A stretch of 64,000 nt of DNA, taken from the NCBI RefSeq assembly GCF_038502225.1, contig NW_027195540.1, positions 1 through 64,000 of the forward strand. The letters run 5' to 3'. This document shows positions 10,694-27,884 of this stretch, piece by piece. Numbering within the stretch: the first letter of the stretch is position 1; each line of letters starts with the position of its first letter. The position numbers and the translations under genes were made by a program. Source of the DNA: Cherax quadricarinatus (Eukaryota > Arthropoda > Malacostraca > Decapoda > Parastacidae). Below the pieces are notes generated by a model, which was given only the letters and a program-made list of their open reading frames with translations, was not told the origin of the DNA and did not search any database.

Positions 10694-13600
10694 GTATAAT
10701 ATAAGTGATCTTACATGGGTATAATATAAGTGATCTTACATGGGTATAATATAAGTGATCTTACATGGGTATAATATAAGTGATCTTACATGGGTATAAT
10801 ATAAGTGATCTTACATGGGTATAATATAAGTGATCTTACATGGGTATAATATAAGTGATCTTACATGGGTATAATATAAGTGATCTTACATGGGTATAAT
10901 ATAAGTGATCTTACATGGGTATAATATAAGTGATCTTACATGGGTATAATATAAGTGATCTTACATGGGTATAATATAAGTGATCTTACATGGGTATAAT
11001 ATAAGTGATCTTACATGGGTATAATATAAGTGATCTTACATGGGTATAATATAAGTGATCTTACATGGGTATAATATAAGTGATCTTACATGGGTATAAT
11101 ATAAGTGATCTTACATGGGTATAATATAAGTGATCTTACATGGGTATAATATAAGTGATCTTACATGGGTATAATATAAGTGATCTTACATGGGTATAAT
11201 ATAAGTGATCTTACATGGGTATAATATAAGTGATCTTACATGGGTATAATATAAGTGATCTTACATGGGTATAATATAAGTGATCTTACATGGGTATAAT
11301 ATAAGTGATCTTACATGGGTATAATATAAGTGATCTTACATGGGTATAATATAAGTGATCTTACATGGGTATAATATAAGTGATCTTACATGGGTATAAT
11401 ATAAGTGATCTTACATGGGTATAATATAAGTGATCTTACATGGGTATAATATAAGTGATCTTACATGGGTATAATATAAGTGATCTTACATGGGTATAAT
11501 ATAAGTGATCTTACATGGGTATAATATAAGTGATCTTACATGGGTATAATATAAGTGATCTTACATGGGTATAATATAAGTGATCTTACATGGGTATAAT
11601 ATAAGTGATCTTACATGGGTATAATATAAGTGATCTTACATGGGTATAATATAAGTGATCTTACATGGGTATAATATAAGTGATCTTACATGGGTATAAT
11701 ATAAGTGATCTTACATGGGTATAATATAAGTGATCTTACATGGGTATAATATAAGTGATCTTACATGGGTATAATATAAGTGATCTTACATGGGTATAAT
11801 ATAAGTGATCTTACATGGGTATAATATAAGTGATCTTACATGGGTATAATATAAGTGATCTTACATGGGTATAATATAAGTGATCTTACATGGGTATAAT
11901 ATAAGTGATCTTACATGGGTATAATATAAGTGATCTTACATGGGTATAATATAAGTGATCTTACATGGGTATAATATAAGTGATCTTACATGGGTATAAT
12001 ATAAGTGATCTTACATGGGTATAATATAAGTGATCTTACATGGGTATAATATAAGTGATCTTACATGGGTATAATATAAGTGATCTTACATGGGTATAAT
12101 ATAAGTGATCTTACATGGGTATAATATAAGTGATCTTACATGGGTATAATATAAGTGATCTTACATGGGTATAATATAAGTGATCTTACATGGGTATAAT
12201 ATAAGTGATCTTACATGGGTATAATATAAGTGATCTTACATGGGTATAATATAAGTGATCTTACATGGGTATAATATAAGTGATCTTACATGGGTATAAT
12301 ATAAGTGATCTTACATGGGTATAATATAAGTGATCTTACATGGGTATAATATAAGTGATCTTACATGGGTATAATATAAGTGATCTTACATGGGTATAAT
12401 ATAAGTGATCTTACATGGGTATAATATAAGTGATCTTACATGGGTATAATATAAGTGATCTTACATGGGTATAATATAAGTGATCTTACATGGGTATAAT
12501 ATAAGTGATCTTACATGGGTATAATATAAGTGATCTTACATGGGTATAATATAAGTGATCTTACATGGGTATAATATAAGTGATCTTACATGGGTATAAT
12601 ATAAGTGATCTTACATGGGTATAATATAAGTGATCTTACATGGGTATAATATAAGTGATCTTACATGGGTATAATATAAGTGATCTTACATGGGTATAAT
12701 ATAAGTGATCTTACATGGGTATAATATAAGTGATCTTACATGGGTATAATATAAGTGATCTTACATGGGTATAATATAAGTGATCTTACATGGGTATAAT
12801 ATAAGTGATCTTACATGGGTATAATATAAGTGATCTTACATGGGTATAATATAAGTGATCTTACATGGGTATAATATAAGTGATCTTACATGGGTATAAT
12901 ATAAGTGATCTTACATGGGTATAATATAAGTGATCTTACATGGGTATAATATAAGTGATCTTACATGGGTATAATATAAGTGATCTTACATGGGTATAAT
13001 ATAAGTGATCTTACATGGGTATAATATAAGTGATCTTACATGGGTATAATATAAGTGATCTTACATGGGTATAATATAAGTGATCTTACATGGGTATAAT
13101 ATAAGTGATCTTACATGGGTATAATATAAGTGATCTTACATGGGTATAATATAAGTGATCTTACATGGGTATAATATAAGTGATCTTACATGGGTATAAT
13201 ATAAGTGATCTTACATGGGTATAATATAAGTGATCTTACATGGGTATAATATAAGTGATCTTACATGGGTATAATATAAGTGATCTTACATGGGTATAAT
13301 ATAAGTGATCTTACATGGGTATAATATAAGTGATCTTACATGGGTATAATATAAGTGATCTTACATGGGTATAATATAAGTGATCTTACATGGGTATAAT
13401 ATAAGTGATCTTACATGGGTATAATATAAGTGATCTTACATGGGTATAATATAAGTGATCTTACATGGGTATAATATAAGTGATCTTACATGGGTATAAT
13501 ATAAGTGATCTTACATGGGTATAATATAAGTGATCTTACATGGGTATAATATAAGTGATCTTACATGGGTATAATATAAGTGATCTTACATGGGTATAAT

Positions 13601-16367
13601 ATAAGTGATCTTACATGGGTATAATATAAGTGATCTTACATGGGTATAATATAAGTGATCTTACATGGGTATAATATAAGTGATCTTACATGGGTATAAT
13701 ATAAGTGATCTTACATGGGTATAATATAAGTGATCTTACATGGGTATAATATAAGTGATCTTACATGGGTATAATATAAGTGATCTTACATGGGTATAAT
13801 ATAAGTGATCTTACATGGGTATAATATAAGTGATCTTACATGGGTATAATATAAGTGATCTTACATGGGTATAATATAAGTGATCTTACATGGGTATAAT
13901 ATAAGTGATCTTACATGGGTATAATATAAGTGATCTTACATGGGTATAATATAAGTGATCTTACATGGGTATAATATAAGTGATCTTACATGGGTATAAT
14001 ATAAGTGATCTTACATGGGTATAATATAAGTGATCTTACATGGGTATAATATAAGTGATCTTACATGGGTATAATATAAGTGATCTTACATGGGTATAAT
14101 ATAAGTGATCTTACATGGGTATAATATAAGTGATCTTACATGGGTATAATATAAGTGATCTTACATGGGTATAATATAAGTGATCTTACATGGGTATAAT
14201 ATAAGTGATCTTACATGGGTATAATATAAGTGATCTTACATGGGTATAATATAAGTGATCTTACATGGGTATAATATAAGTGATCTTACATGGGTATAAT
14301 ATAAGTGATCTTACATGGGTATAATATAAGTGATCTTACATGGGTATAATATAAGTGATCTTACATGGGTATAATATAAGTGATCTTACATGGGTATAAT
14401 ATAAGTGATCTTACATGGGTATAATATAAGTGATCTTACATGGGTATAATATAAGTGATCTTACATGGGTATAATATAAGTGATCTTACATGGGTATAAT
14501 ATAAGTGATCTTACATGGGTATAATATAAGTGATCTTACATGGGTATAATATAAGTGATCTTACATGGGTATAATATAAGTGATCTTACATGGGTATAAT
14601 ATAAGTGATCTTACATGGGTATAATATAAGTGATCTTACATGGGTATAATATAAGTGATCTTACATGGGTATAATATAAGTGATCTTACATGGGTATAAT
14701 ATAAGTGATCTTACATGGGTATAATATAAGTGATCTTACATGGGTATAATATAAGTGATCTTACATGGGTATAATATAAGTGATCTTACATGGGTATAAT
14801 ATAAGTGATCTTACATGGGTATAATATAAGTGATCTTACATGGGTATAATATAAGTGATCTTACATGGGTATAATATAAGTGATCTTACATGGGTATAAT
14901 ATAAGTGATCTTACATGGGTATAATATAAGTGATCTTACATGGGTATAATATAAGTGATCTTACATGGGTATAATATAAGTGATCTTACATGGGTATAAT
15001 ATAAGTGATCTTACATGGGTATAATATAAGTGATCTTACATGGGTATAATATAAGTGATCTTACATGGGTATAATATAAGTGATCTTACATGGGTATAAT
15101 ATAAGTGATCTTACATGGGTATAATATAAGTGATCTTACATGGGTATAATATAAGTGATCTTACATGGGTATAATATAAGTGATCTTACATGGGTATAAT
15201 ATAAGTGATCTTACATGGGTATAATATAAGTGATCTTACATGGGTATAATATAAGTGATCTTACATGGGTATAATATAAGTGATCTTACATGGGTATAAT
15301 ATAAGTGATCTTACATGGGTATAATATAAGTGATCTTACATGGGTATAATATAAGTGATCTTACATGGGTATAATATAAGTGATCTTACATGGGTATAAT
15401 ATAAGTGATCTTACATGGGTATAATATAAGTGATCTTACATGGGTATAATATAAGTGATCTTACATGGGTATAATATAAGTGATCTTACATGGGTATAAT
15501 ATAAGTGATCTTACATGGGTATAATATAAGTGATCTTACATGGGTATAATATAAGTGATCTTACATGGGTATAATATAAGTGATCTTACATGGGTATAAT
15601 ATAAGTGATCTTACATGGGTATAATATAAGTGATCTTACATGGGTATAATATAAGTGATCTTACATGGGTATAATATAAGTGATCTTACATGGGTATAAT
15701 ATAAGTGATCTTACATGGGTATAATATAAGTGATCTTACATGGGTATAATATAAGTGATCTTACATGGGTATAATATAAGTGATCTTACATGGGTATAAT
15801 ATAAGTGATCTTACATGGGTATAATATAAGTGATCTTACATGGGTATAATATAAGTGATCTTACATGGGTATAATATAAGTGATCTTACATGGGTATAAT
15901 ATAAGTGATCTTACATGGGTATAATATAAGTGATCTTACATGGGTATAATATAAGTGATCTTACATGGGTATAATATAAGTGATCTTACATGGGTATAAT
16001 ATAAGTGATCTTACATGGGTATAATATAAGTGATCTTACATGGGTATAATATAAGTGATCTTACATGGGTATAATATAAGTGATCTTACATGGGTATAAT
16101 ATAAGTGATCTTACATGGGTATAATATAAGTGATCTTACATGGGTATAATATAAGTGATCTTACATGGGTATAATATAAGTGATCTTACATGGGTATAAT
16201 ATAAGTGATCTTACATGGGTATAATATAAGTGATCTTACATGGGTATAATATAAGTGATCTTACATGGGTATAATATAAGTGATCTTACATGGGTATAAT
16301 ATAAGTGATCTTACATGGGTATAATATAAGTGATCTTACATGGGTATAATATAAGTGATCTTACATG
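10694..16367 (+). repeat. Invariant satellite block, about 227 identical monomers
   Basis: Between the 24-bp copies at about 10693 and 16368 every monomer appears identical: the sequence repeats with an exact 300-base line cycle (12 x 25 bp) and I saw no substitution or length change. The only structure is the 25-bp period. Such perfect identity over 5.7 kb implies very recent amplification or homogenisation, or consensus smoothing by the assembler. Confidence 0.85.
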
Positions 16368-19300
16368 GTATAATATAAGTGATCTTACATGGGTATAATA
16401 TAAGTGATCTTACATGGGTATAATATAAGTGATCTTACATGGGTATAATATAAGTGATCTTACATGGGTATAATATAAGTGATCTTACATGGGTATAATA
16501 TAAGTGATCTTACATGGGTATAATATAAGTGATCTTACATGGGTATAATATAAGTGATCTTACATGGGTATAATATAAGTGATCTTACATGGGTATAATA
16601 TAAGTGATCTTACATGGGTATAATATAAGTGATCTTACATGGGTATAATATAAGTGATCTTACATGGGTATAATATAAGTGATCTTACATGGGTATAATA
16701 TAAGTGATCTTACATGGGTATAATATAAGTGATCTTACATGGGTATAATATAAGTGATCTTACATGGGTATAATATAAGTGATCTTACATGGGTATAATA
16801 TAAGTGATCTTACATGGGTATAATATAAGTGATCTTACATGGGTATAATATAAGTGATCTTACATGGGTATAATATAAGTGATCTTACATGGGTATAATA
16901 TAAGTGATCTTACATGGGTATAATATAAGTGATCTTACATGGGTATAATATAAGTGATCTTACATGGGTATAATATAAGTGATCTTACATGGGTATAATA
17001 TAAGTGATCTTACATGGGTATAATATAAGTGATCTTACATGGGTATAATATAAGTGATCTTACATGGGTATAATATAAGTGATCTTACATGGGTATAATA
17101 TAAGTGATCTTACATGGGTATAATATAAGTGATCTTACATGGGTATAATATAAGTGATCTTACATGGGTATAATATAAGTGATCTTACATGGGTATAATA
17201 TAAGTGATCTTACATGGGTATAATATAAGTGATCTTACATGGGTATAATATAAGTGATCTTACATGGGTATAATATAAGTGATCTTACATGGGTATAATA
17301 TAAGTGATCTTACATGGGTATAATATAAGTGATCTTACATGGGTATAATATAAGTGATCTTACATGGGTATAATATAAGTGATCTTACATGGGTATAATA
17401 TAAGTGATCTTACATGGGTATAATATAAGTGATCTTACATGGGTATAATATAAGTGATCTTACATGGGTATAATATAAGTGATCTTACATGGGTATAATA
17501 TAAGTGATCTTACATGGGTATAATATAAGTGATCTTACATGGGTATAATATAAGTGATCTTACATGGGTATAATATAAGTGATCTTACATGGGTATAATA
17601 TAAGTGATCTTACATGGGTATAATATAAGTGATCTTACATGGGTATAATATAAGTGATCTTACATGGGTATAATATAAGTGATCTTACATGGGTATAATA
17701 TAAGTGATCTTACATGGGTATAATATAAGTGATCTTACATGGGTATAATATAAGTGATCTTACATGGGTATAATATAAGTGATCTTACATGGGTATAATA
17801 TAAGTGATCTTACATGGGTATAATATAAGTGATCTTACATGGGTATAATATAAGTGATCTTACATGGGTATAATATAAGTGATCTTACATGGGTATAATA
17901 TAAGTGATCTTACATGGGTATAATATAAGTGATCTTACATGGGTATAATATAAGTGATCTTACATGGGTATAATATAAGTGATCTTACATGGGTATAATA
18001 TAAGTGATCTTACATGGGTATAATATAAGTGATCTTACATGGGTATAATATAAGTGATCTTACATGGGTATAATATAAGTGATCTTACATGGGTATAATA
18101 TAAGTGATCTTACATGGGTATAATATAAGTGATCTTACATGGGTATAATATAAGTGATCTTACATGGGTATAATATAAGTGATCTTACATGGGTATAATA
18201 TAAGTGATCTTACATGGGTATAATATAAGTGATCTTACATGGGTATAATATAAGTGATCTTACATGGGTATAATATAAGTGATCTTACATGGGTATAATA
18301 TAAGTGATCTTACATGGGTATAATATAAGTGATCTTACATGGGTATAATATAAGTGATCTTACATGGGTATAATATAAGTGATCTTACATGGGTATAATA
18401 TAAGTGATCTTACATGGGTATAATATAAGTGATCTTACATGGGTATAATATAAGTGATCTTACATGGGTATAATATAAGTGATCTTACATGGGTATAATA
18501 TAAGTGATCTTACATGGGTATAATATAAGTGATCTTACATGGGTATAATATAAGTGATCTTACATGGGTATAATATAAGTGATCTTACATGGGTATAATA
18601 TAAGTGATCTTACATGGGTATAATATAAGTGATCTTACATGGGTATAATATAAGTGATCTTACATGGGTATAATATAAGTGATCTTACATGGGTATAATA
18701 TAAGTGATCTTACATGGGTATAATATAAGTGATCTTACATGGGTATAATATAAGTGATCTTACATGGGTATAATATAAGTGATCTTACATGGGTATAATA
18801 TAAGTGATCTTACATGGGTATAATATAAGTGATCTTACATGGGTATAATATAAGTGATCTTACATGGGTATAATATAAGTGATCTTACATGGGTATAATA
18901 TAAGTGATCTTACATGGGTATAATATAAGTGATCTTACATGGGTATAATATAAGTGATCTTACATGGGTATAATATAAGTGATCTTACATGGGTATAATA
19001 TAAGTGATCTTACATGGGTATAATATAAGTGATCTTACATGGGTATAATATAAGTGATCTTACATGGGTATAATATAAGTGATCTTACATGGGTATAATA
19101 TAAGTGATCTTACATGGGTATAATATAAGTGATCTTACATGGGTATAATATAAGTGATCTTACATGGGTATAATATAAGTGATCTTACATGGGTATAATA
19201 TAAGTGATCTTACATGGTATAATATAAGTGATCTTACATGGGTATAATATAAGTGATCTTACATGGGTATAATATAAGTGATCTTACATGGGTATAATAT

Positions 19301-22300
19301 AAGTGATCTTACATGGGTATAATATAAGTGATCTTACATGGGTATAATATAAGTGATCTTACATGGGTATAATATAAGTGATCTTACATGGGTATAATAT
19401 AAGTGATCTTACATGGGTATAATATAAGTGATCTTACATGGGTATAATATAAGTGATCTTACATGGGTATAATATAAGTGATCTTACATGGGTATAATAT
19501 AAGTGATCTTACATGGGTATAATATAAGTGATCTTACATGGGTATAATATAAGTGATCTTACATGGGTATAATATAAGTGATCTTACATGGGTATAATAT
19601 AAGTGATCTTACATGGGTATAATATAAGTGATCTTACATGGGTATAATATAAGTGATCTTACATGGGTATAATATAAGTGATCTTACATGGGTATAATAT
19701 AAGTGATCTTACATGGGTATAATATAAGTGATCTTACATGGGTATAATATAAGTGATCTTACATGGGTATAATATAAGTGATCTTACATGGGTATAATAT
19801 AAGTGATCTTACATGGGTATAATATAAGTGATCTTACATGGGTATAATATAAGTGATCTTACATGGGTATAATATAAGTGATCTTACATGGGTATAATAT
19901 AAGTGATCTTACATGGTATAATATAAGTGATCTTACATGGGTATAATATAAGTGATCTTACATGGGTATAATATAAGTGATCTTACATGGGTATAATATA
20001 AGTGATCTTACATGGGTATAATATAAGTGATCTTACATGGGTATAATATAAGTGATCTTACATGGGTATAATATAAGTGATCTTACATGGGTATAATATA
20101 AGTGATCTTACATGGGTATAATATAAGTGATCTTACATGGGTATAATATAAGTGATCTTACATGGGTATAATATAAGTGATCTTACATGGTATAATATAA
20201 GTGATCTTACATGGGTATAATATAAGTGATCTTACATGGGTATAATATAAGTGATCTTACATGGGTATAATATAAGTGATCTTACATGTTTATAATATAA
20301 GTGATCTTACATGGGTATAATATAAGTGATCTTACATGGGTATAATATAAGTGATCTTACATGGGTATAATATAAGTGATCTTACATGGGTATAATATAA
20401 GTGATCTTACATGGGTATAATATAAGTGATCTTACATGGGTATAATATAAGTGATCTTACATGGGTATAATATAAGTGATCTTACATGGGTATAATATAA
20501 GTGATCTTACATGGGTATAATATAAGTGATCTTACATGGGTATAATATAAGTGATCTTACATGGGTATAATATAAGTGATCTTACATGGGTATAATATAA
20601 GTGATCTTACATGGGTATAATATAAGTGATCTTACATGGGTATAATATAAGTGATCTTACATGGGTATAATATAAGTGATCTTACATGGGTATAATATAA
20701 GTGATCTTACATGGGTATAATATAAGTGATCTTACATGGGTATAATATAAGTGATCTTACATGGGTATAATATAAGTGATCTTACATGGGTATAATATAA
20801 GTGATCTTACATGGGTATAATATAAGTGATCTTACATGGGTATAATATAAGTGATCTTACATGGGTATAATATAAGTGATCTTACATGGGTATAATATAA
20901 GTGATCTTACATGGGTATAATATAAGTGATCTTACATGGGTATAATATAAGTGATCTTACATGGGTATAATATAAGTGATCTTACATGGGTATAATATAA
21001 GTGATCTTACATGGGTATAATATAAGTGATCTTACATGGGTATAATATAAGTGATCTTACATGGGTATAATATAAGTGATCTTACATGGGTATAATATAA
21101 GTGATCTTACATGGGTATAATATAAGTGATCTTACATGGGTATAATATAAGTGATCTTACATGGGTATAATATAAGTGATCTTACATGGGTATAATATAA
21201 GTGATCTTACATGGGTATAATATAAGTGATCTTACATGGGTATAATATAAGTGATCTTACATGGGTATAATATAAGTGATCTTACATGGGTATAATATAA
21301 GTGATCTTACATGGGTATAATATAAGTGATCTTACATGGGTATAATATAAGTGATCTTACATGGGTATAATATAAGTGATCTTACATGGGTATAATATAA
21401 GTGATCTTACATGGGTATAATATAAGTGATCTTACATGGGTATAATATAAGTGATCTTACATGGGTATAATATAAGTGATCTTACATGGGTATAATATAA
21501 GTGATCTTACATGGGTATAATATAAGTGATCTTACATGGGTATAATATAAGTGATCTTACATGGGTATAATATAAGTGATCTTACATGGTATAATATAAG
21601 TGATCTTACATGGGTATAATATAAGTGATCTTACATGGGTATAATATAAGTGATCTTACATGGGTATAATATAAGTGATCTTACATGGGTATAATATAAG
21701 TGATCTTACATGGGTATAATATAAGTGATCTTACATGGGTATAATATAAGTGATCTTACATGGGTATAATATAAGTGATCTTACATGGGTATAATATAAG
21801 TGATCTTACATGGGTATAATATAAGTGATCTTACATGGGTATAATATAAGTGATCTTACAAGGGTATAATATAAGTGATCTTACATGGGTATAATATAAG
21901 TGATCTTACATGGGTATAATATAAGTGATCTTACATGGGTATAATATAAGTGATCTTACATGGGTATAATATAAGTGATCTTACATGGGTATAATATAAG
22001 TGATCTTACATGGGTATAATATAAGTGATCTTACATGGGTATAATATAAGTGATCTTACATGGGTATAATATAAGTGATCTTACATGGGTATAATATAAG
22101 TGATCTTACATGGGTATAATATAAGTGATCTTACATGGGTATAATATAAGTGATCTTACATGGGTATAATATAAGTGATCTTACATGGGTATAATATAAG
22201 TGATCTTACATGGGTATAATATAAGTGATCTTACATGGGTATAATATAAGTGATCTTACATGGGTATAATATAAGTGATCTTACATGGGTATAATATAAG

Positions 22301-22865
22301 TGATCTTACATGGGTATAATATAAGTGATCTTACATGGGTATAATATAAGTGATCTTACATGGGTATAATATAAGTGATCTTACATGGGTATAATATAAG
22401 TGATCTTACATGGGTATAATATAAGTGATCTTACATGGGTATAATATAAGTGATCTTACATGGGTATAATATAAGTGATCTTACATGGGTATAATATAAG
22501 TGATCTTACATGGGTATAATATAAATGATCTTACATGGGTATAATATAAGTGATCTTACATGGGTATAATATAAGTGATCTTACATGGGTATAATATAAG
22601 TGATCTTACATGGGTATAATATAAGTGATCTTACATGGGTATAATATAAGTGATCTTACATGGGTATAATATAAGTGATCTTACATGGGTATAATATAAG
22701 TGATCTTACATGGGTATAATATAAGTGATCTTACATGGGTATAATATAAGTGATCTTACATGGGTATAATATAAGTGATCTTACATGGGTATAATATAAG
22801 TGATCTTACATGGGTATAATATAAGTGATCTTACATGGGTATAATATAAGTGATCTTACATGGTA

Positions 22866-25800
22866 TAATATAAGTGATCTTACATGGGTATAATATAAGT
22901 GATCTTACATGGGTATAATATAAGTGATCTTACATGGGTATAATATAAGTGATCTTACATGGGTATAATATAAGTGATCTTACATGGGTATAATATAAGT
23001 GATCTTACATGGGTATAATATAAGTGATCTTACATGGGTATAATATAAGTGATCTTACATGGGTATAATATAAGTGATCTTACATGGGTATAATATAAGT
23101 GATCTTACATGGGTATAATATAAGTGATCTTACATGGGTATAATATAAGTGATCTTACATGGGTATAATATAAGTGATCTTACATGGGTATAATATAAGT
23201 GATCTTACATGGGTATAATATAAGTGATCTTACATGGGTATAATATAAGTGATCTTACATGGGTATAATATAAGTGATCTTACATGGGTATAATATAAGT
23301 GATCTTACATGGGTATAATATAAGTGATCTTACATGGGTATAATATAAGTGATCTTACATGGGTATAATATAAGTGATCTTACATGGGTATAATATAAGT
23401 GATCTTACATGGGTATAATATAAGTGATCTTACATGGGTATAATATAAGTGATCTTACATGGGTATAATATAAGTGATCTTACATGGGTATAATATAAGT
23501 GATCTTACATGGGTATAATATAAGTGATCTTACATGGGTATAATATAAGTGATCTTACATGGGTATAATATAAGTGATCTTACATGGGTATAATATAAGT
23601 GATCTTACATGGGTATAATATAAGTGATCTTACATGGGTATAATATAAGTGATCTTACATGGGTATAATATAAGTGATCTTACATGGGTATAATATAAGT
23701 GATCTTACATGGGTATAATATAAGTGATCTTACATGGGTATAATATAAGTGATCTTACATGGGTATAATATAAGTGATCTTACATGGGTATAATATAAGT
23801 GATCTTACATGGGTATAATATAAGTGATCTTACATGGGTATAATATAAGTGATCTTACATGGGTATAATATAAGTGATCTTACATGGGTATAATATAAGT
23901 GATCTTACATGGGTATAATATAAGTGATCTTACATGGGTATAATATAAGTGATCTTACATGGGTATAATATAAGTGATCTTACATGGGTATAATATAAGT
24001 GATCTTACATGGGTATAATATAAGTGATCTTACATGGGTATAATATAAGTGATCTTACATGGGTATAATATAAGTGATCTTACATGGGTATAATATAAGT
24101 GATCTTACATGGGTATAATATAAGTGATCTTACATGGGTATAATATAAGTGATCTTACATGGGTATAATATAAGTGATCTTACATGGGTATAATATAAGT
24201 GATCTTACATGGGTATAATATAAGTGATCTTACATGGGTATAATATAAGTGATCTTACATGGGTATAATATAAGTGATCTTACATGGGTATAATATAAGT
24301 GATCTTACATGGGTATAATATAAGTGATCTTACATGGGTATAATATAAGTGATCTTACATGGGTATAATATAAGTGATCTTACATGGGTATAATATAAGT
24401 GATCTTACATGGGTATAATATAAGTGATCTTACATGGGTATAATATAAGTGATCTTACATGGGTATAATATAAGTGATCTTACATGGGTATAATATAAGT
24501 GATCTTACATGGGTATAATATAAGTGATCTTACATGGGTATAATATAAGTGATCTTACATGGGTATAATATAAGTGATCTTACATGGGTATAATATAAGT
24601 GATCTTACATGGGTATAATATAAGTGATCTTACATGGGTATAATATAAGTGATCTTACATGGGTATAATATAAGTGATCTTACATGGGTATAATATAAGT
24701 GATCTTACATGGGTATAATATAAGTGATCTTACATGGGTATAATATAAGTGATCTTACATGGGTATAATATAAGTGATCTTACATGGGTATAATATAAGT
24801 GATCTTACATGGGTATAATATAAGTGATCTTACATGGGTATAATATAAGTGATCTTACATGGGTATAATATAAGTGATCTTACATGGGTATAATATAAGT
24901 GATCTTACATGGGTATAATATAAGTGATCTTACATGGGTATAATATAAGTGATCTTACATGGGTATAATATAAGTGATCTTACATGGGTATAATATAAGT
25001 GATCTTACATGGGTATAATATAAGTGATCTTACATGGGTATAATATAAGTGATCTTACATGGGTATAATATAAGTGATCTTACATGGGTATAATATAAGT
25101 GATCTTACATGGGTATAATATAAGTGATCTTACATGGGTATAATATAAGTGATCTTACATGGGTATAATATAAGTGATCTTACATGGGTATAATATAAGT
25201 GATCTTACATGGGTATAATATAAGTGATCTTACATGGGTATAATATAAGTGATCTTACATGGGTATAATATAAGTGATCTTACATGGGTATAATATAAGT
25301 GATCTTACATGGGTATAATATAAGTGATCTTACATGGGTATAATATAAGTGATCTTACATGGGTATAATATAAGTGATCTTACATGGGTATAATATAAGT
25401 GATCTTACATGGGTATAATATAAGTGATCTTACATGGGTATAATATAAGTGATCTTACATGGGTATAATATAAGTGATCTTACATGGGTATAATATAAGT
25501 GATCTTACATGGGTATAATATAAGTGATCTTACATGGGTATAATATAAGTGATCTTACATGGGTATAATATAAGTGATCTTACATGGGTATAATATAAGT
25601 GATCTTACATGGGTATAATATAAGTGATCTTACATGGGTATAATATAAGTGATCTTACATGGGTATAATATAAGTGATCTTACATGGGTATAATATAAGT
25701 GATCTTACATGGGTATAATATAAGTGATCTTACATGGGTATAATATAAGTGATCTTACATGGGTATAATATAAGTGATCTTACATGGGTATAATATAAGT

Positions 25801-27884
25801 GATCTTACATGGGTATAATATAAGTGATCTTACATGGGTATAATATAAGTGATCTTACATGGGTATAATATAAGTGATCTTACATGGGTATAATATAAGT
25901 GATCTTACATGGGTATAATATAAGTGATCTTACATGGGTATAATATAAGTGATCTTACATGGGTATAATATAAGTGATCTTACATGGGTATAATATAAGT
26001 GATCTTACATGGGTATAATATAAGTGATCTTACATGGGTATAATATAAGTGATCTTACATGGGTATAATATAAGTGATCTTACATGGGTATAATATAAGT
26101 GATCTTACATGGGTATAATATAAGTGATCTTACATGGGTATAATATAAGTGATCTTACATGGGTATAATATAAGTGATCTTACATGGGTATAATATAAGT
26201 GATCTTACATGGGTATAATATAAGTGATCTTACATGGGTATAATATAAGTGATCTTACATGGGTATAATATAAGTGATCTTACATGGGTATAATATAAGT
26301 GATCTTACATGGGTATAATATAAGTGATCTTACATGGGTATAATATAAGTGATCTTACATGGGTATAATATAAGTGATCTTACATGGGTATAATATAAGT
26401 GATCTTACATGGGTATAATATAAGTGATCTTACATGGGTATAATATAAGTGATCTTACATGGGTATAATATAAGTGATCTTACATGGGTATAATATAAGT
26501 GATCTTACATGGGTATAATATAAGTGATCTTACATGGGTATAATATAAGTGATCTTACATGGGTATAATATAAGTGATCTTACATGGGTATAATATAAGT
26601 GATCTTACATGGGTATAATATAAGTGATCTTACATGGGTATAATATAAGTGATCTTACATGGGTATAATATAAGTGATCTTACATGGGTATAATATAAGT
26701 GATCTTACATGGGTATAATATAAGTGATCTTACATGGGTATAATATAAGTGATCTTACATGGGTATAATATAAGTGATCTTACATGGGTATAATATAAGT
26801 GATCTTACATGGGTATAATATAAGTGATCTTACATGGGTATAATATAAGTGATCTTACATGGGTATAATATAAGTGATCTTACATGGGTATAATATAAGT
26901 GATCTTACATGGGTATAATATAAGTGATCTTACATGGGTATAATATAAGTGATCTTACATGGGTATAATATAAGTGATCTTACATGGGTATAATATAAGT
27001 GATCTTACATGGGTATAATATAAGTGATCTTACATGGGTATAATATAAGTGATCTTACATGGGTATAATATAAGTGATCTTACATGGGTATAATATAAGT
27101 GATCTTACATGGGTATAATATAAGTGATCTTACATGGGTATAATATAAGTGATCTTACATGGGTATAATATAAGTGATCTTACATGGGTATAATATAAGT
27201 GATCTTACATGGGTATAATATAAGTGATCTTACATGGGTATAATATAAGTGATCTTACATGGGTATAATATAAGTGATCTTACATGGGTATAATATAAGT
27301 GATCTTACATGGGTATAATATAAGTGATCTTACATGGGTATAATATAAGTGATCTTACATGGGTATAATATAAGTGATCTTACATGGGTATAATATAAGT
27401 GATCTTACATGGGTATAATATAAGTGATCTTACATGGGTATAATATAAGTGATCTTACATGGGTATAATATAAGTGATCTTACATGGGTATAATATAAGT
27501 GATCTTACATGGGTATAATATAAGTGATCTTACATGGGTATAATATAAGTGATCTTACATGGGTATAATATAAGTGATCTTACATGGGTATAATATAAGT
27601 GATCTTACATGGGTATAATATAAGTGATCTTACATGGGTATAATATAAGTGATCTTACATGGGTATAATATAAGTGATCTTACATGGGTATAATATAAGT
27701 GATCTTACATGGGTATAATATAAGTGATCTTACATGGGTATAATATAAGTGATCTTACATGGGTATAATATAAGTGATCTTACATGGGTATAATATAAGT
27801 GATCTTACATGGGTATAATATAAGTGATCTTACATGGGTATAATATAAGTGATCTTACATGGGTATAATATAAGTGATCTTACA
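22866..27884 (+). repeat. Invariant satellite block, about 200 identical monomers
   Basis: After the 24-bp copy near 22862, I see no change apart from the exact 25-bp repeat until CATGAGTA near 27886. The block ends at a small cluster of variants (27886, a 23-bp monomer at 27941-27950, CATGCGTA near 28034 and a GG copy near 28070). Confidence 0.85.
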